Origin: Mixophyes australis
Lineage: Eukaryota; Chordata; Amphibia; Anura; Limnodynastidae
Length of the DNA stretch: 64,000 nucleotides
Reading direction: 5' to 3'
NCBI GenBank assembly: GCA_036250195.1
Contig: JAVHZZ010000004.1
Span: forward strand, 159,276,727 to 159,340,726
The translations under genes and the position numbers were made by a program. This document shows positions 43,618 through 56,211 of the stretch, in pieces; within the stretch, counting starts at the first letter, position 1; every line of letters begins with the position of its first letter. The notes below the pieces were generated by a model. It made no database searches. It was not told the origin of the DNA and worked only from the letters and a program-made list of their open reading frames with translations.

Positions 43618-45759
43618 AATAATAAACCAATTCATGACAAGTAATACATTGCCTGGGTATTTAAACACCTACATGGGAAATGTCAGGTACAGATAGATTG
43701 AGTTTTACATTTTTAAAAGTACTGTAATGCATGTATTTATGGTTAATGCATTGTAACTGGCCTGAGTCTCCAGGTAGTGGAAATTGTTCTTTGAATTTTA
43801 AGTAAATCTGAAGAAATCTGGAAATTAATTTATGAATTCTGGAACACTGAACTTCAACTAAATTTCAAAATCATCCAAAATCAATTCACCCATTTCTACG
43901 TAGTGTAAAGGTTAAGAAGATTGGGCTGCCCTCATCATGTTAATTCTGAAACCACTGTCAAAAGTCACTAGCACTTAATTATAACTTATTTTTCATCACT
44001 TCTAGGGCCTAATAATTTGTCTTAAAAGGCAGCAAGAATGTGACAAAAAAAGATCTATGTTATAAGTGTTACTTATTAATAAGTAAGCATTTTTCTAATG
44101 GCTGCAGCCTATTGTATGAAAGTTATGGATGTGGTGTATAGATATATGGATATCTATCATGGTTTTCAATGCAGCCAGGCACCACTATTAAAATTGGTGT
44201 ACTATAATACACATATTAACGAATAATACATATGAATAGTGGTTGAAGTGGGGGTGTATAAGGTGGTATGCCATAACACCACCTCTCTTACTGCCTTCAT
44301 TGTAAAACTATTAAATTCCATTCACTTACATTCTCATTACATTTTCCATACCTCCACATCTAAATGTCCACTTCGACCACTGCATATGAATAGACATTCC
44401 TTTACCATGCAGAGCTTTTTGTTTAATTGTTGTATGCTTCGTTTGTACAATTTTACAAAGCACACTTATAAACTCTGGGGAGCTCAGGTGCATCCATTTA
44501 AACACAATTCTCTTTCTTCTTTTATATACACATTTGTATTTTGTGATTATAGGATAGCACCCCTCATATCTTTAATAAGTAAATATACATAAATTATATA
44601 ATAGAGGGCTAGCTCCCAGTAATCTGTGCGGTGGGATTTTTCTTAAAAGTTTTACAGTACTTAACATTGCTCGGCTTTACTTTATGAACCAAGATTTTAA
44701 TGAAATGGCAGGTGGGCAGAAATATATGAATTTAACGCTTTCTGATTCAGATTGGTTTACTTTCAGATGACTTCTAATATTTGTATCATGTACAGCAGAG
44801 GAATATTATGGTTTATATCATGCACTGGTTCCCATTGTTGTTCACTGGATTTCATATACAAGTGTAATTTTCTAAATACAGATGTATAAATAAATACCAA
44901 TGTGTTTTACATTGGGCTTTAACCCCATGTTGTGCAGAGCATCGAGCTGTGAAGAAAGACAAATGGCACAATTGCTAAGGAAACAACTTGTAATTATGTC
45001 TTATATGAATAATACTATATACTAATTTTGCTGTGTTAGTAGGAATAGTTCAAGTTAAAGACGAGATTAAGAAAACTTTATTGGTAAACCCTGTGGTTTA
45101 TCTATATGTTCCCAGACAAATTTAGTGACTCAGATAAGTGCAATTATGACTTCTCGGTAATGACCCAACATGCTATATCGTTGTGGTTTGTTCCACAATT
45201 TTGTGTAATCATTGAACTTCATCATCTGAAGGATCATTGTGAGTTTTTGAAGTAAAGGTCATATTTAAAAACATTCCTCCTAATTATTTGTGTTCTCATC
45301 GGATTGCTTGTTCAACCTTCAATATGGCATTAAATGCATTTTGATAGATGACAGACATTGGGCCTGTCTTCACTTTCAGGTGTAATATTGATTTTATGTT
45401 TAAATTTCCATTAGTTTCACTGTGCTTATTGTGTCTGAGCAAATAATGAGCAAACTTAACTTAATAAAAGCATTAAATATAACTACTGCCATGGTGGTAG
45501 TAAAAAATAACCTTTGCAAAGATTCAAGTCAGAGATCGCTGTCAAGATTGTCCAAGCAGACCAAAATCTAGTTTTATTGTTTTTGGTCTATTGATACTAG
45601 GTTATAAGCTGTAGTAATGCGGTTATGCATTCATTGTACAGCATCTACCTTATAAAATATACCATCTTTCCAAACAAATCAATGAGTGGCAGTAAATAAC
45701 CAGTTGCAAAGAGTGCAAATTCAGATGTTACAACACACAGAGAGCAACTGTTGATTTAG
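43618..45759. other. Gene-empty AT-rich stretch
   Basis: No coding region, RNA gene or named repeat recognised. Confidence 0.5.
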
Positions 45760-46852
45760 GTCACCTCACAAAATAGACTTCTCTGCACCCCAACTTCGCT
45801 GCATCTGTGTCATCCTCGACTCCTCTCTCTCCTTTGGCCCCCACATTCTCTCTCTTGCTAAATCCTGCCGCTTCCAGCTGCGTAACATCGCTCGCATCCA
45901 GCACTTCCTCTCCCAAGATGCCACCAAATGTCTTATTCACTCTCTGATCATCTCCCGCTTGGACTACTGCAACCTCCTCCTTACTGGCCTCCCCCACTCC
46001 CATCTCGCTCCCCTTCGATCTGTACTTAATGCAGCCGCTAGGCTCATCTTCCTTTCTCGCCGCTCCTCTTCTGCCTCCCCTCTCTACCAAGCCCTTCACT
46101 GGCTCCCCTTCCCCTACAGAATCCTGTTCAAGCTCCTCACACTTACATACAAGGCCCTCGCCAACTCCACTGCACCCTACATCTCCACCCTCCTCTCTAT
46201 TCATGCTCCATCCCGCCCTCCAACGATCGTCGCCTCTTTTCCCCCCTGATCACCTCCTCCCACGCGCGTATCCAAGACTTTGCCCGCGCTGCCCCCCTCC
46301 ACTGGAACAAGCTCCCTCCCTCCATCAGAACTTCCCCTAATCTGTCCAGTTTCAAACAGACTTTAAAAACCCACCTTTTTCTTAAATCCTTCCAGTCTCC
46401 CACTTAATTTCCTACCTTTTCTTAGGCCTCTTCCCCTCTTTCCCCTTCCCTTATCCTTATCCTCCATTCCTCCATCTCTCCCCCGTGTCTCTCTGTCTGT
46501 CTACCCCACCCTTTAGATTGTACGCTCCTTTGAGCAGGGTATTCTCTCCTCCTGTCTTCACCACTGTTAACTCTGCTCTCCAGCTACTTAGCCCTCCTCC
46601 TTGAGGACCCTCTTTCCCCATCCCCTCTCGCTCTCTCCTCTCCCCTTGGGGGTCTCCCTGTCATCCGTGCCTTCCCTCTTGGACTCTGTCATTGGCGGCC
46701 CTCTCTAGCTGTGCTTTGAGCTCACTGAGTTACTGTGCTTATTGTTTACTGTATTGTGCTGTCTCACCTCGTATTGTAATGTCCCTGTACGGCGCTACGG
46801 ACACCTAGCGGCGCCCTATAAATAAAAATTAATAATAATATTAATAATAATA
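45760..46852 (+). mobile_element. 5'-truncated L2/CR1-like LINE
   Basis: Encodes the post-RT C-terminal region: a DSSLSFGPH-like start, LIISRLDYCNLLLTGLP (45,946-45,996), VLNAAARLIFLSRRS, YQALHWLPFPYRILFKLLTLTYKAL and APYISTLLS. A frameshift near 46,235 separates a last block. The 3' untranslated part has 'ttagattgtacgctcctttg' (46,514), a 'ggcgctacggacacctagcg' box and an AAT-repeat tail (46,820-46,852). The C/T-rich coding strand stands out from the AT-rich surroundings. Non-functional fragment. Confidence 0.75.
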
Positions 46853-48354
46853 GCCTCAATGCTCCATGCACTTCAACATAGGGATTGTATACTGGCACAT
46901 TATGTACAGGTTGGCGAGATTCAAAATACACATGGAGAGTATCAGGTTTGATACAAATTTTCTATAATCCCAATACACTACCACAGAGAGAATGCCATTC
47001 ATTTTTGCAAGATGATGTATTTCTTTACTATTAATGATGTACCCAAAGTTGTAACTAGAAGCCTGTGAGACTCATAACAAGACTGTGAAGATGTGTGAAC
47101 ATAGTAAGAGTACAATTAGGGGAGAAGACATGTTCAAAAAGCTATGCACTCAGGAAGTCTTTTGGATACATTTACTGAATGCATTGAGTCCGATGACATT
47201 GAATGATGCCCTAGAATTTAGCGAAGTTCTGTCATAGAAGAATATTTTATGAAGGTGTCACTGTTTTGTAAATATTTTTCTTGTGGTATTTGAGATTCTT
47301 AAGAGAGACAAGATTGATAATGGAGTTTCCTAGAATATGGAATAGATACTAACATGGAGACCATAAGCAAAGTATGGCTATTAGATCATAATATATTTAT
47401 AAAAGAAACCCCCATTACTCCATTAAAAACATAGATATTTATTTATTTTTTTGTCCTTAAAATTGTATCAAGTTCTATTTTTTGTGAAGATATGTAGAGC
47501 TAATTAATATTAGAAAGTTTTTAAGCAGTCATCTAGGATGTCACTAAATAAATGAAGTAATGCATATACTAATATAAATATGAGCATCTTGAAAGAGATA
47601 TCGATGTTAAAAACCTCTAAATAAAATCTTTTAATAAAGGTCACCTAATAATCTACATAAAGAGAATACTATAAAGGTCCAAAAGTTGACCATATAAAGT
47701 ACGTGGAGAATTAAATGACTATGCTTGGGGCTCAGATAATGGAATGATGCTTAGTAATAAATCCGTGAAAGAAATAATTGTTAAAGAATGTATTTTTATG
47801 TATATTTATATATATTGTTTTAATCCAAGATATAATGATATGATTTAGCATATGATTTGAATAGTTTTGAAATAAACTAATATAACAATGATCAATATGC
47901 TATAAGTTTACTACCATCTACAGCTGACAGCTGTTTAAAAAGACACCCAGGATCTGGGAACTTGAATTTACATTGAATAATCCTCTGAAGAAATCACTTC
48001 CAAGTGATGAAATGCGTCACAGTCGATGATTGTTAATTTCTAATCACAAATCATCACCTCAAGGTTTTCTATGATCCGCGAATCACCTTGTTCCTGAAAG
48101 TTTCCTTTGAAAGGTGCAGCAGTAGACAAGAATGTGTAAATATATCTGATCATCGCTCACAACAGCATCATGCCATTGGATGAATACTACTCAATTATGT
48201 AAGCCAAACACTGTGGAGGTCCATACTAAAGACCAAGAAAGTGCCGGTGCTTCTACATAAATGGTGTTTTATGCATATTTTATATTTGCTAAATTGGATA
48301 TCACATAGACAATATCATATGGTGAGGATTTTAAATGTTGATCACAAGGCTGCC
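46853..48354. other. Mostly unrecognised, possible Penelope-like tail
   Basis: No gene. Around 47,980 the wording 'ctgaagaaatcacttcc...gatgaaatgcgtc' resembles a motif I associate with 3' ends of amphibian Penelope-like elements, and 49,700-49,790 has matching tail-like A/T-rich sequence. Very tentative. Confidence 0.25.
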
Positions 48355-48362
48355 CTCTAAAC

Positions 48363-48991
48363 CAGTGGTCAGGGAACAGGGGTAAATTACCCCAAATGGG
48401 GTAAAAATGAAATTCCTGGGGGTAATGCTGCCGATTCACATGCTGTCAGTTGGATTATAGACCTCTTTAAATGTGAAATTGCTGTTGTACCAGCAGAGCC
48501 TCAAGGGTTGGCAGAGGCACTTCTTGAGCTTCGATGCAATAATGAAGCACGTATTGCATTTGAAAACAAAGCAGATCTGTCATATTTTTGGATGTCAACA
48601 GCTGCAAAGGCATCAAAATTGCACATGAGGAGGCAGTCAAAAAGTTGCTGCCTTTTGCAACAACCTACCTTTGCGAACAAGGATTTTCCACTCTAACGAA
48701 CATAAAAACAAAGCAGAGAAATCGATTGGACGCTGAAGACTGTATCCAAATTGCTCTGACATCAAAATGCCCCAATCTTGATGCTCTTGTATCAAAATTG
48801 AAGCAACACCATTTCTCCACAACCTGAAGTTTTGAAGTTGAAGCTTTCAAAGAAATTTTGAATAGATTCAATACAATTTTGAATTCCAATAATTAATAAT
48901 ATATGATTTGCTTCCTTTCAAATCAAGGGGGTAACGTCGGCGTATCTAAATATATTTGGGGGTAAAAGGTAAAAAAGTTCCCTGACCCCTG
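48363..48991 (+). mobile_element. hAT deletion derivative with 8-bp target duplication
   Basis: The ends are inverted: 'cagtggtcagggaac' and '...gttccctgacccctg'. A perfect duplication ctctaaac lies at 48,355-48,362 and 48,992-48,999. The 629-bp body keeps only the transposase C-terminus: EALLELRCNNEARIAFE, then after a frameshift near 48,600 LLPFATTYLCEQGFSTLTNI and KQRNRLDAEDCIQIALT. This dimerisation region is of the type shared with SCAND3/FAM200-like host genes. Distinct family from the other two hAT copies. Confidence 0.88.
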
Positions 48992-49271
48992 CTCTAAACA
49001 ATAGATGTGGTTTATGAAGTACTTTGCTGTATAAGCTTATCATACACATTACTTCCTGAGCTCTTCAGGAGAGCTATGCACACCTTCAGGAGGATCAAAA
49101 CACACATGACTACATTTATATACATAGTAGCCTATTTTAAAATATAAAGCATAAGTTACAATTGCTTTTGTGACAAGGTTTGGCTACAGGTTTTTTGGAT
49201 CACTACATTTATTTCCGAGGTGAAAGAGATCGAGAGATACTGAGTATTACTGAATAAATACTACATTGATT

Positions 49272-49580
49272 GTAGAACACCAGGGGCGCATGGAGAATTG
49301 TCGGGGGGAAACCCCCGACCCAAAAAAAAACAAAAAAAAAACCCCAACCCGCGCGAGAGCTACTGCGCATGCAGCTCCGTTTAGGCAGCGCTGTCCTATA
49401 CAGCAGCCGCGGCGCTGTCAAAGAAGCGTCCGCGGCGGTGCTGTATAGACTACAGCACTGCCGCGGACGCTTCTTTGACAGCGCCGCGGCTGCTGTATAA
49501 GACAGTGCCGCTATAGTGGCCATTTAGTTAGCGCAGGGGGGGTTCCTGGAGACTCATAAACCCCCCCTGCGTGCGCCACT
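49272..49580. mobile_element. GC-rich hairpin element (MITE)
   Basis: The ends are 'caggggcgcatgg' and, reversed, 'cagtggcgcacgcag'. Inside, 49,388-49,505 forms an almost perfect hairpin of about 55-bp arms around 'tatagactaca'; the arms contain 'gcagccgcggcgctgtcaaa' and its complement. A-rich tract at 49,320-49,340. No flanking duplication confirmed. High CpG content suggests it is relatively recent. Confidence 0.65.
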
Positions 49581-49886
49581 GAATGCTATTTTTTTTTGAT
49601 TACCGTCAATTGAGGTTTGGATGTTTTTTTTTTCATATGCAACAATTTAGATCAGTGCTCTGATCAAGATAATCAATGTGGTTATACGCTGTATATCTCT
49701 ACCTTGTTTTAATTTTATATTTTGCAATTAAATGTGTTTTTATTATATATTTGAGTTTCACGGATTTATTCACAATTGAGTGAGTGCTGCTCTCAGCACT
49801 GTGAGTCATTTCCAGATTTATTTTAATTCATATAAGAACTCACACCCGGAGGGTGAAGATGCCCATAAACTTTCTAATGACACCTA

Positions 49887-50970
49887 ATTTTTATTATTTG
49901 TTTATTTATGTGGCACCTCAGAATCCGCAGTGCTGGATACAAAAGCAAGTAACAAATAGATAAGGTAATACACATAAGTACCACAACTGAGTGTTAGTAA
50001 TGTTATGGGGACTCACAGAGAGTGCAGCACCATGACATGACAGGACATACGAGAGAGTCAGATAGTAGACAGATATGGGACAATAGGTAGAGAGGACCCT
50101 GCCTGTGAGAGTTTAGCTAGATCAAGGTTTGGTGAGAGCAGTAGGATCAACTGTAAAAATGGAGATGGCAGGTGAAGGAAAAGGAGGGGATGGATAGGAT
50201 GATCAAGAGACAGTGAGATAGGCAAGCTAGAAAAGGTGAGTTTTGAGTGAGTGTTTGAAGGTTAGGATAGTGTTAAATGCGGAAGGGTAGGGAGTGCCAA
50301 AGATTGGTGGCAGCGCGGTAGAAGTCTTGGAGGCAGGCACGGGAGGAGGTAATGATAGTTTAATGAAGGTATTTACACAGAATAGTAGTGGAAGAGGAAC
50401 GACATGAAAGGAAGACAAACCTAGATGTAGAATTCTGGATTGAGGGTCCGAAAAGTGAAAGAAAGGAAGGCCAGTAAGAAGGAGGTTACAATAGTCGAGA
50501 CGAGAAATGATGAGTGAGAGTATTAGCATTTTGGTTGCTTCCTGAGAGAGGAAGAGATGGATTTTCATGCTGTTATGAAGGAGGAAGTGGCAGGATTTGG
50601 TGAGGGACTGGATATGAGTGGAAAATTGAGGGCAGAGTCAAGGGTGACTTCAAGGCAGTAGGCTTGGGTTACAGGAGAGACAGTTATGTTGTCAATCAAA
50701 GGGGAGATATTAGGAGGGATAGCAACATTGGCATGTGGAACCATGATGAGCTTGGGTTTGGAGATGTTGAGTTGAGAAAGTTATGTGACATCTAGGTAGT
50801 TGACAGCAGAAAGAGACAGCTAAATACTTGGGTTACGAAGGAGGAAGAGAGGTCAGGGGAGGAAAGATTGATTTGCGTGTCATCAGCCTAGAGGTTGTAT
50901 TGAAAGCCAAATGATTGAATAAGTTCACAAAGCAGGTGGTGTAGAGAGCAGAGAGCCAAGGACAGAGCCT
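49887..50970 (-). mobile_element. L2/CR1-like LINE fragment including the RT catalytic region
   Basis: Minus-strand reading gives the reverse transcriptase wording with ADDT near 50,880-50,890; the preceding aromatic codon is now a stop. A DNITVSPVTQA block (about 50,690) follows, then LILSLIISRLDYCNLLLTGLP (50,530-50,470). The tail, with a 'ggtgccacataaataaac'-like box, ends at 49,887. Same family as 45,760-46,852. Heavily decayed. It abuts the Tc1-like copy at about 50,970. Confidence 0.65.
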
Positions 50971-51992
50971 TGGCCCTCTTGGCGAGGTGGAGCCTTAATT
51001 GCTTGGACATGTTTTTTAAGCACATCCCACAAATGCTCGATCAGATTGAGATCTGGGGAAATTGATAGTCATGTCAACACATAGAACTCTTTGTCATGTT
51101 CCTTAAATCTTCATGAATAATTTTTGCTGTGTGGCAGGGCACATTATCCTGCTGAAAGTGGCCACTACCATCAGGGAATACTGTTGCCATGAAGGGGTGC
51201 ACTTGGTCTGCAACAATGTTTAGAAAGGTGGTACATGTCAAAGTAACATCCACATGAATGCCAGGACCCAAGGTTTCCCAGAAGAACATTGCCCAGAGTA
51301 TCATAATGCCTCAGCAGGCTTGCTTTCTTCCCATAGTGCATCCTTGTGCCATTTCTTACCCAAATAAATGACGTACACAAAACCGGTCATCCACATAATG
51401 TAAAAAAAAACATGATTCAAAAGACCAGGCCACCTTCTTCCATTGCTCCATGGTCCGGTTCTGGTGCTCACGTGCCCATTGTAGGCACTTTCAGCCTATG
51501 TGGGCAGGTCTGAGCATGGACACTCTGACCAGTCTGTGTCTACGCCTCCCCATGTGTAGCAAGCTGCGATGCACTGTGTGTTCTGACACCTTTCTATTAT
51601 AACCAGCATTCACTCTTTCAGCAACTTCTGATACAGTCTTCCCTCCCTACTTGTCCTTAGGAACTCATGACCCTGTCACCGGTTCACCTGTTGTCCTTTA
51701 TTGGACTACTTTGGTAGGGACTAACCACTGCAGACAGGGAACATGCCACAAGACCTACCATTTTGGAGATACACTCACCCAGTTGTCTAGCCATCACAAT
51801 TTTGCCCCTGTCAAAGTCGCTCAGAACCTTATGCTTGTCCATTTTTCCTGCTTCCAACAAATCAACTTCAAGAACTGACTATTCACTTGCTGCCTAATAT
51901 ATCCCAACCCTTTACAAGTGTAATTGTAATGAGATTATCAATGTTATTCCCTTAACTAATTAGTGGTTTTAATGTTATGGCTGATTGGTGTA
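50971..51992 (-). mobile_element. Tc1-like transposon, 3'-truncated
   Basis: The right terminus has the inverted repeat start 'tacaccaatcagccataac' (51,991-51,973). Minus-strand transposase pieces: a decayed N-terminal helix-turn-helix part (about 51,840-51,500), MILWAMFFWETLGPGIHVDV (51,304 on) and VFPDGSGHFQQDNVPCHTAK, carrying the second catalytic Asp in QQDN. The C-terminal quarter with the third acidic residue and the left terminus are missing. Several frameshifts. Inactive. Confidence 0.82.
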
Positions 51993-52330
51993 TCGGGCAA
52001 GTACATTTCTTTGTATTATTCTAGGTTTTAAAAACGTTATACTTCCGGATAAAATTTGTGAAATGTAAAATGCATCTCATTCTCATAGACGAGAAAATGT
52101 TTGAAGTCAAAACACTTGTGGTGAAATGACCTCTATCCTGAATAAGCTGACAGGCACAGTAGGGATTTTCATTGCACTTAATTATTTGATTGATAGATGC
52201 CCAGTTTCTTGTCTGTAACACACAATTTAAAAGACAAACTGTAATTCCATAGTAAATGCTGTTGCCATTATTTATTTGCTCTGCTACCATTTGCAAGTAT
52301 TTTGAAAAGAACATTTGTTTTTAAACATAT

Positions 52331-53023
52331 AGGACCTGATTCATCGAGAGACGCATATTGAGCGCGTGATTTGGGTCTGCCCACGCCAGAATTAAACGGA
52401 TCTGAAGATACGTGCGCTGATGAACACGGGTGTCGGTCTTTTCTGCTCTACTACACAAGGCACTGCAGGATATGTCCAATGACTATGTGGAATATAAATT
52501 TTCAAAAGAACGCACAAAAAAACAAATATATATTGAATTAATGTTACCAGTTAATATTATATAAGCGATAATGACAAAACATTAAAAGTTTAAATAAAAA
52601 GTGTTTTATTAGAATGTTTTTAATGTCTACTGTGCATAAAATACCTTTTTGTTGTTGCTACTGATTGACTGTTATAGCATGCAGACCCAGCCATCATCAT
52701 TAGTAAGCGGCATTTAGACTAGACCCTGCAGTTGGAGCAAGAGATAAGGCTGAAAAACAAGTACCAGAGAGATGTCCAGAGCTTAAATCGTACGCTGCTG
52801 TGTGCACTCAAGTTTGGCACTCCCTTACTGTACATTGGAATGCCCTTTACCAGCCCTGTTCCCTCCCTGAAATTGTAGGCTGTACTAAATGTTCTTCGCG
52901 TTCGACGATGAATTGAACACTGTTGCTCTCTGTGTGTATGGTCCGGTTCTGGGCATGTTCAGATTCATTTTGTGGATTATATGCACAAAATCACCATTCT
53001 GTCCCGTGATGAATCAGGCTCAT
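52331..53023. mobile_element. Candidate MITE with short terminal inverted repeats
   Basis: The left end 'gacctgattcatcgagag' and the right end, reversed, 'agcctgattcatcacggg' match over about 13 of 14 bases. Internal sequence is non-coding. Repeat family unnamed. Confidence 0.5.
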
Positions 53024-53725
53024 AAATAATTGCAATTGGTATTTTTTCTATATCTTCCATGTGTTCATCTTAGGAAGATACAAGCAAATGGGGAATGAAA
53101 AATACCCTGCAAAACAAAAACATTTTGTAGGCTTGCGGTCTGTGATAAAAATGTCAGAAAAACACAGTCTATTGCGGTACTTGCCTCCTAAATTAACTGC
53201 ATTTTTTTTCCCTAAATACTGCTTACAATAGAGTCATATATGTCTTAATGACCTAAGGGAATATTGGAGCTTACGTCTTGTTTTTTTTACACTAGTTGCA
53301 TATTAATTTTCTTTTAATAAAAAATATGCAAATAAGAATCTAAATGCATCCCACTAAAAATAGTGGCAGAAATCTGATTACTGCCACATCGGAGATGAGC
53401 TTATATATATGGCATTGCAAAAAAGGATCAGTATTCAGCTAGTAAAATCGAAAACTTCCCGAAATTTTTATTCTTTACCCCTCCTATTCTTGCATTTGTG
53501 AACATATATTGCAGCTAGCCAGTATTTTACATGGCATGCAATTATCCACCATTTCAGGTCAACTTCACTAATGATGAGAAGAAGAAAATGTGTTTCCCTT
53601 GCAATCCGAGCAATATTGCCAAACTTACCTTGTCTACTTTATTTGTTTCAAACACTTTCAATCACAATTCTTAGTCAAACTTTCAAAGGTGTTGCAACAA
53701 ATTTATTTGAAATGACAAAAAACCT

Positions 53726-53965
53726 AGGGGAATATTCAATTGATGGCGAGAGTCTCTATTAGGCTGTGTTAATCCATTTTCGCACTGTTTTTTTACATTT
53801 TTGAGCGGGTTAACTTTACCCGCAATTCAATTACCTTTTTAACGCAGTGTTTTTTTCAGGAAACGACCCTCTTGCACTCCAGTAGAAGGTCTATTGAAAG
53901 TATAGGGTGTTTGAGAATACGCCGCGTTAAAAGCTATTCAATTGTTATTTAACACGGCGGGTTAA
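53726..53965. mobile_element. Candidate MITE remnant
   Basis: The left part 'ggaatattcaattgatgg' and right part 'gctattcaattg' are weakly symmetric. Several gggtta/taaccc-type inverted words (53,803-53,957) lie between them. Non-coding. Confidence 0.35.
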
Positions 53966-54023
53966 ATAGGCCAATATGCAGTTTTATCTCGCACCTCCTT
54001 GGGGTGCTCTAAAATTTTAAAAA

Positions 54024-54066
54024 ATAAATAAATAAATATATATATATATATATATGTATATATATT
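54024..54066. repeat. A/T simple repeat
   Basis: (AAAT)n passing into (TA)n. Confidence 0.85.
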
Positions 54067-54119
54067 TCCTGAAAAAACTAGGTTTTGAGTATGAAATAGG
54101 GAGAAAGATAGAAAGTGAT

Positions 54120-54292
54120 GGACACTGAGAGAGAGAGTGAGAGAGAGGGAGAGAGAGAGAGTGAGCGAGATGGAGAGTGAGAGAGAGGGAGAGTGAGAGA
54201 GAGTGAGAGAGAGGGAGATTGAGAGAGGGAGGGAGAGTGGGAGAGGGAGAGGGAGGGACAGAGAGAGAAAGGTAGAGTGAGAGAGGGAGGAA
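54120..54292. repeat. (GA)n-rich imperfect microsatellite
   Basis: Purine-rich run of gagaga with g and t interruptions. A long minus-strand Ser/Leu reading frame here is an artefact of the repeat. Confidence 0.9.
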
Positions 54293-54760
54293 GATATGTG
54301 CATAGTTAGGTTTTTGAAAATACCAATTCCCTTTTTCCTCGGTTCAACACATTTAGCAGCAACAGTAGACTTTGTAGAACGTCTTTCTTGTTCTGTAATA
54401 AAAAATTAAGGAAATAAGCTATGCCCATTTGTTGGGCCGTATCTTAACCTTTACAACAAGTACTTCAAATGTATACCTGTACTTGAAGACGTTCCAGCTA
54501 CTTCGACTGCGAATTGACTTTCCAAATCAGATCTCACATATATTGCTAAAATTATTTTTTGGACAGAAAAAAACAAAAAATATGGTTATTTTGGTTAGAT
54601 TTTTCAAATGATATTCAATTCATTTAAAGCAAGCAAGATAAATATTCAAATAACCTTTACATCAGCTGAATAAATATGATGAGGCAATATATTAATACAA
54701 TACTGAATCCAATACAAATAAGAGGTGTAACCTAATTCGTAGCTTTCTCTATAGAAACTA

Positions 54761-54833
<73 letters not shown>
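54761..54833. repeat. (TA)n microsatellite
   Basis: Long TA run with single 'cata' and 'tgta' interruptions. Confidence 0.92.
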
Positions 54834-54834
<1 letters not shown>

Positions 54835-56039
54835 CTGTGTGTGTTTTTCAAACTTAGTTTTATAACAAAAAATGAACTAACAATATTGTTCCCAGGAGTA
54901 TTGCTTTTACTGGGTTTTTTTTCATTTGTGGTACTTTTTGTTTAAAAGTACAAGAAAAATCGATGCTATTGCGTTTGGTACAAAATGTAAAGCGCTTGCT
55001 GAAAGATATGATTACTGTAAAGTATGTTTTCTAAGATTGCTAATGCATACATGCATGGTTATAATGTGTATATATTCTTTTAGATCATACCTTCTCCTTC
55101 TCCACTCCTCTGGCCCTTCTGTCCTCGAGAAGATCCCAAATCTAAAATAAATTAAGAAAATACATTAGACAATACATCTTTACCTAATACTATTTTGGCA
55201 ATGAGGTGGGAGGTGGGCGTGATGGGGGCGGGGCTCTAAAATTTGTGTCCTTATGGCCCCACCCCGTGACGTAATGATGCAATGCGTCATTTGACAGCAG
55301 GGGGCAGGGCCAAACGCTGCGATTCCAGTTTGGACCTAATTTTGCCCCGTTCACTAGGAAGTGGGAAGAATTACATCTTCAGTTGCTTTATACAGTATAC
55401 AGTACACAAAATATATAGTGAATACAAAACAGTAAATACTTCTTTATTAGAGCATCATGTGTGTGAAAAGTATATAAAATGTTTACTTGACAATAGTAGT
55501 GACCAAGCATATAAAAGACACATAAAAACTGTGCATATAAAAATATCTATTAACAACAATAGTGACTTTCCCAATTTACTTCTAAAGTATACTGATAGCC
55601 TCCAAAATCATTGATCCAATTGCTATAAAACTAACATCATATTAAATAAATAAAATAATAAAATCAGGATCATGTATGACAACAATAATTAAGATAAACA
55701 AAGTGCTATTGTTGCAATTAGGGTATTATTGTAGAATAGAAACTTTAGAATAACACTTAATTTAATTAAAGCATGTACTGTATGTATGTACTTTAGATAT
55801 TCATAGCGGTATTTTAAAATTCATGTATAAAATAATAAAAAAAATATTTTTTTTAGGAATTTCTGAAACAGAAAACAAACAAATAACTAATTAGATTCAT
55901 AACAGAGACATATCCCAAAAAATATAATAGAAACATACACAGACCGAACATTAATTGTGCTATTTAATGTATTTTATAACATTTCATAATAGCTTCTTAT
56001 GTTTAAAAATACAGTAGGATCAATTGTAAAAGTCTATGG
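54834..56039. other. No gene recognised
   Basis: Includes a GC-rich patch at 55,205-55,370 with the imperfect palindrome 'tgacgtaatgatgcaatgcg' that may be the end of a DNA element. Otherwise AT-rich and featureless. Confidence 0.4.
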
Positions 56040-56211
56040 GTTATATTTACTGTACTGCGGGTTTGAAAAGTGGAGATGTTGCCTATAGCAACCAAACATA
56101 TGCTAGTTATCATTTATTTAGTGCATTCTGCAAAATGACAGCTAGAATCTGATTGGTTGCTATAGGCAACATCTCCACTTTTTCAAACCCGCAGTTTAGT
56201 AAATATATCAC
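56040..56211. mobile_element. Palindromic MITE (copy 2)
   Basis: The ends are 'tatatttactgtactgcggg' and the reversed 'tatatttactaaactgcggg'. The inner arms 'aagtggagatgttgcctata' are inverted at 56,161-56,182. Same family as 7177-7353; here both inner arms are kept. Confidence 0.75.

Noticed and set aside
45761..46204. Minus-strand frame of 147 codons
   Set aside because: It is the shadow of the LINE C-terminal coding sequence, which is clearly on the plus strand.
53962..54303. A 113-codon minus-strand frame rich in Ser and Leu
   Set aside because: It is a by-product of the (GA)n repeat.
55282..55614. Possible 110-codon gene
   Set aside because: Composition is AT-driven and no recognisable domain, partner or start context is present.
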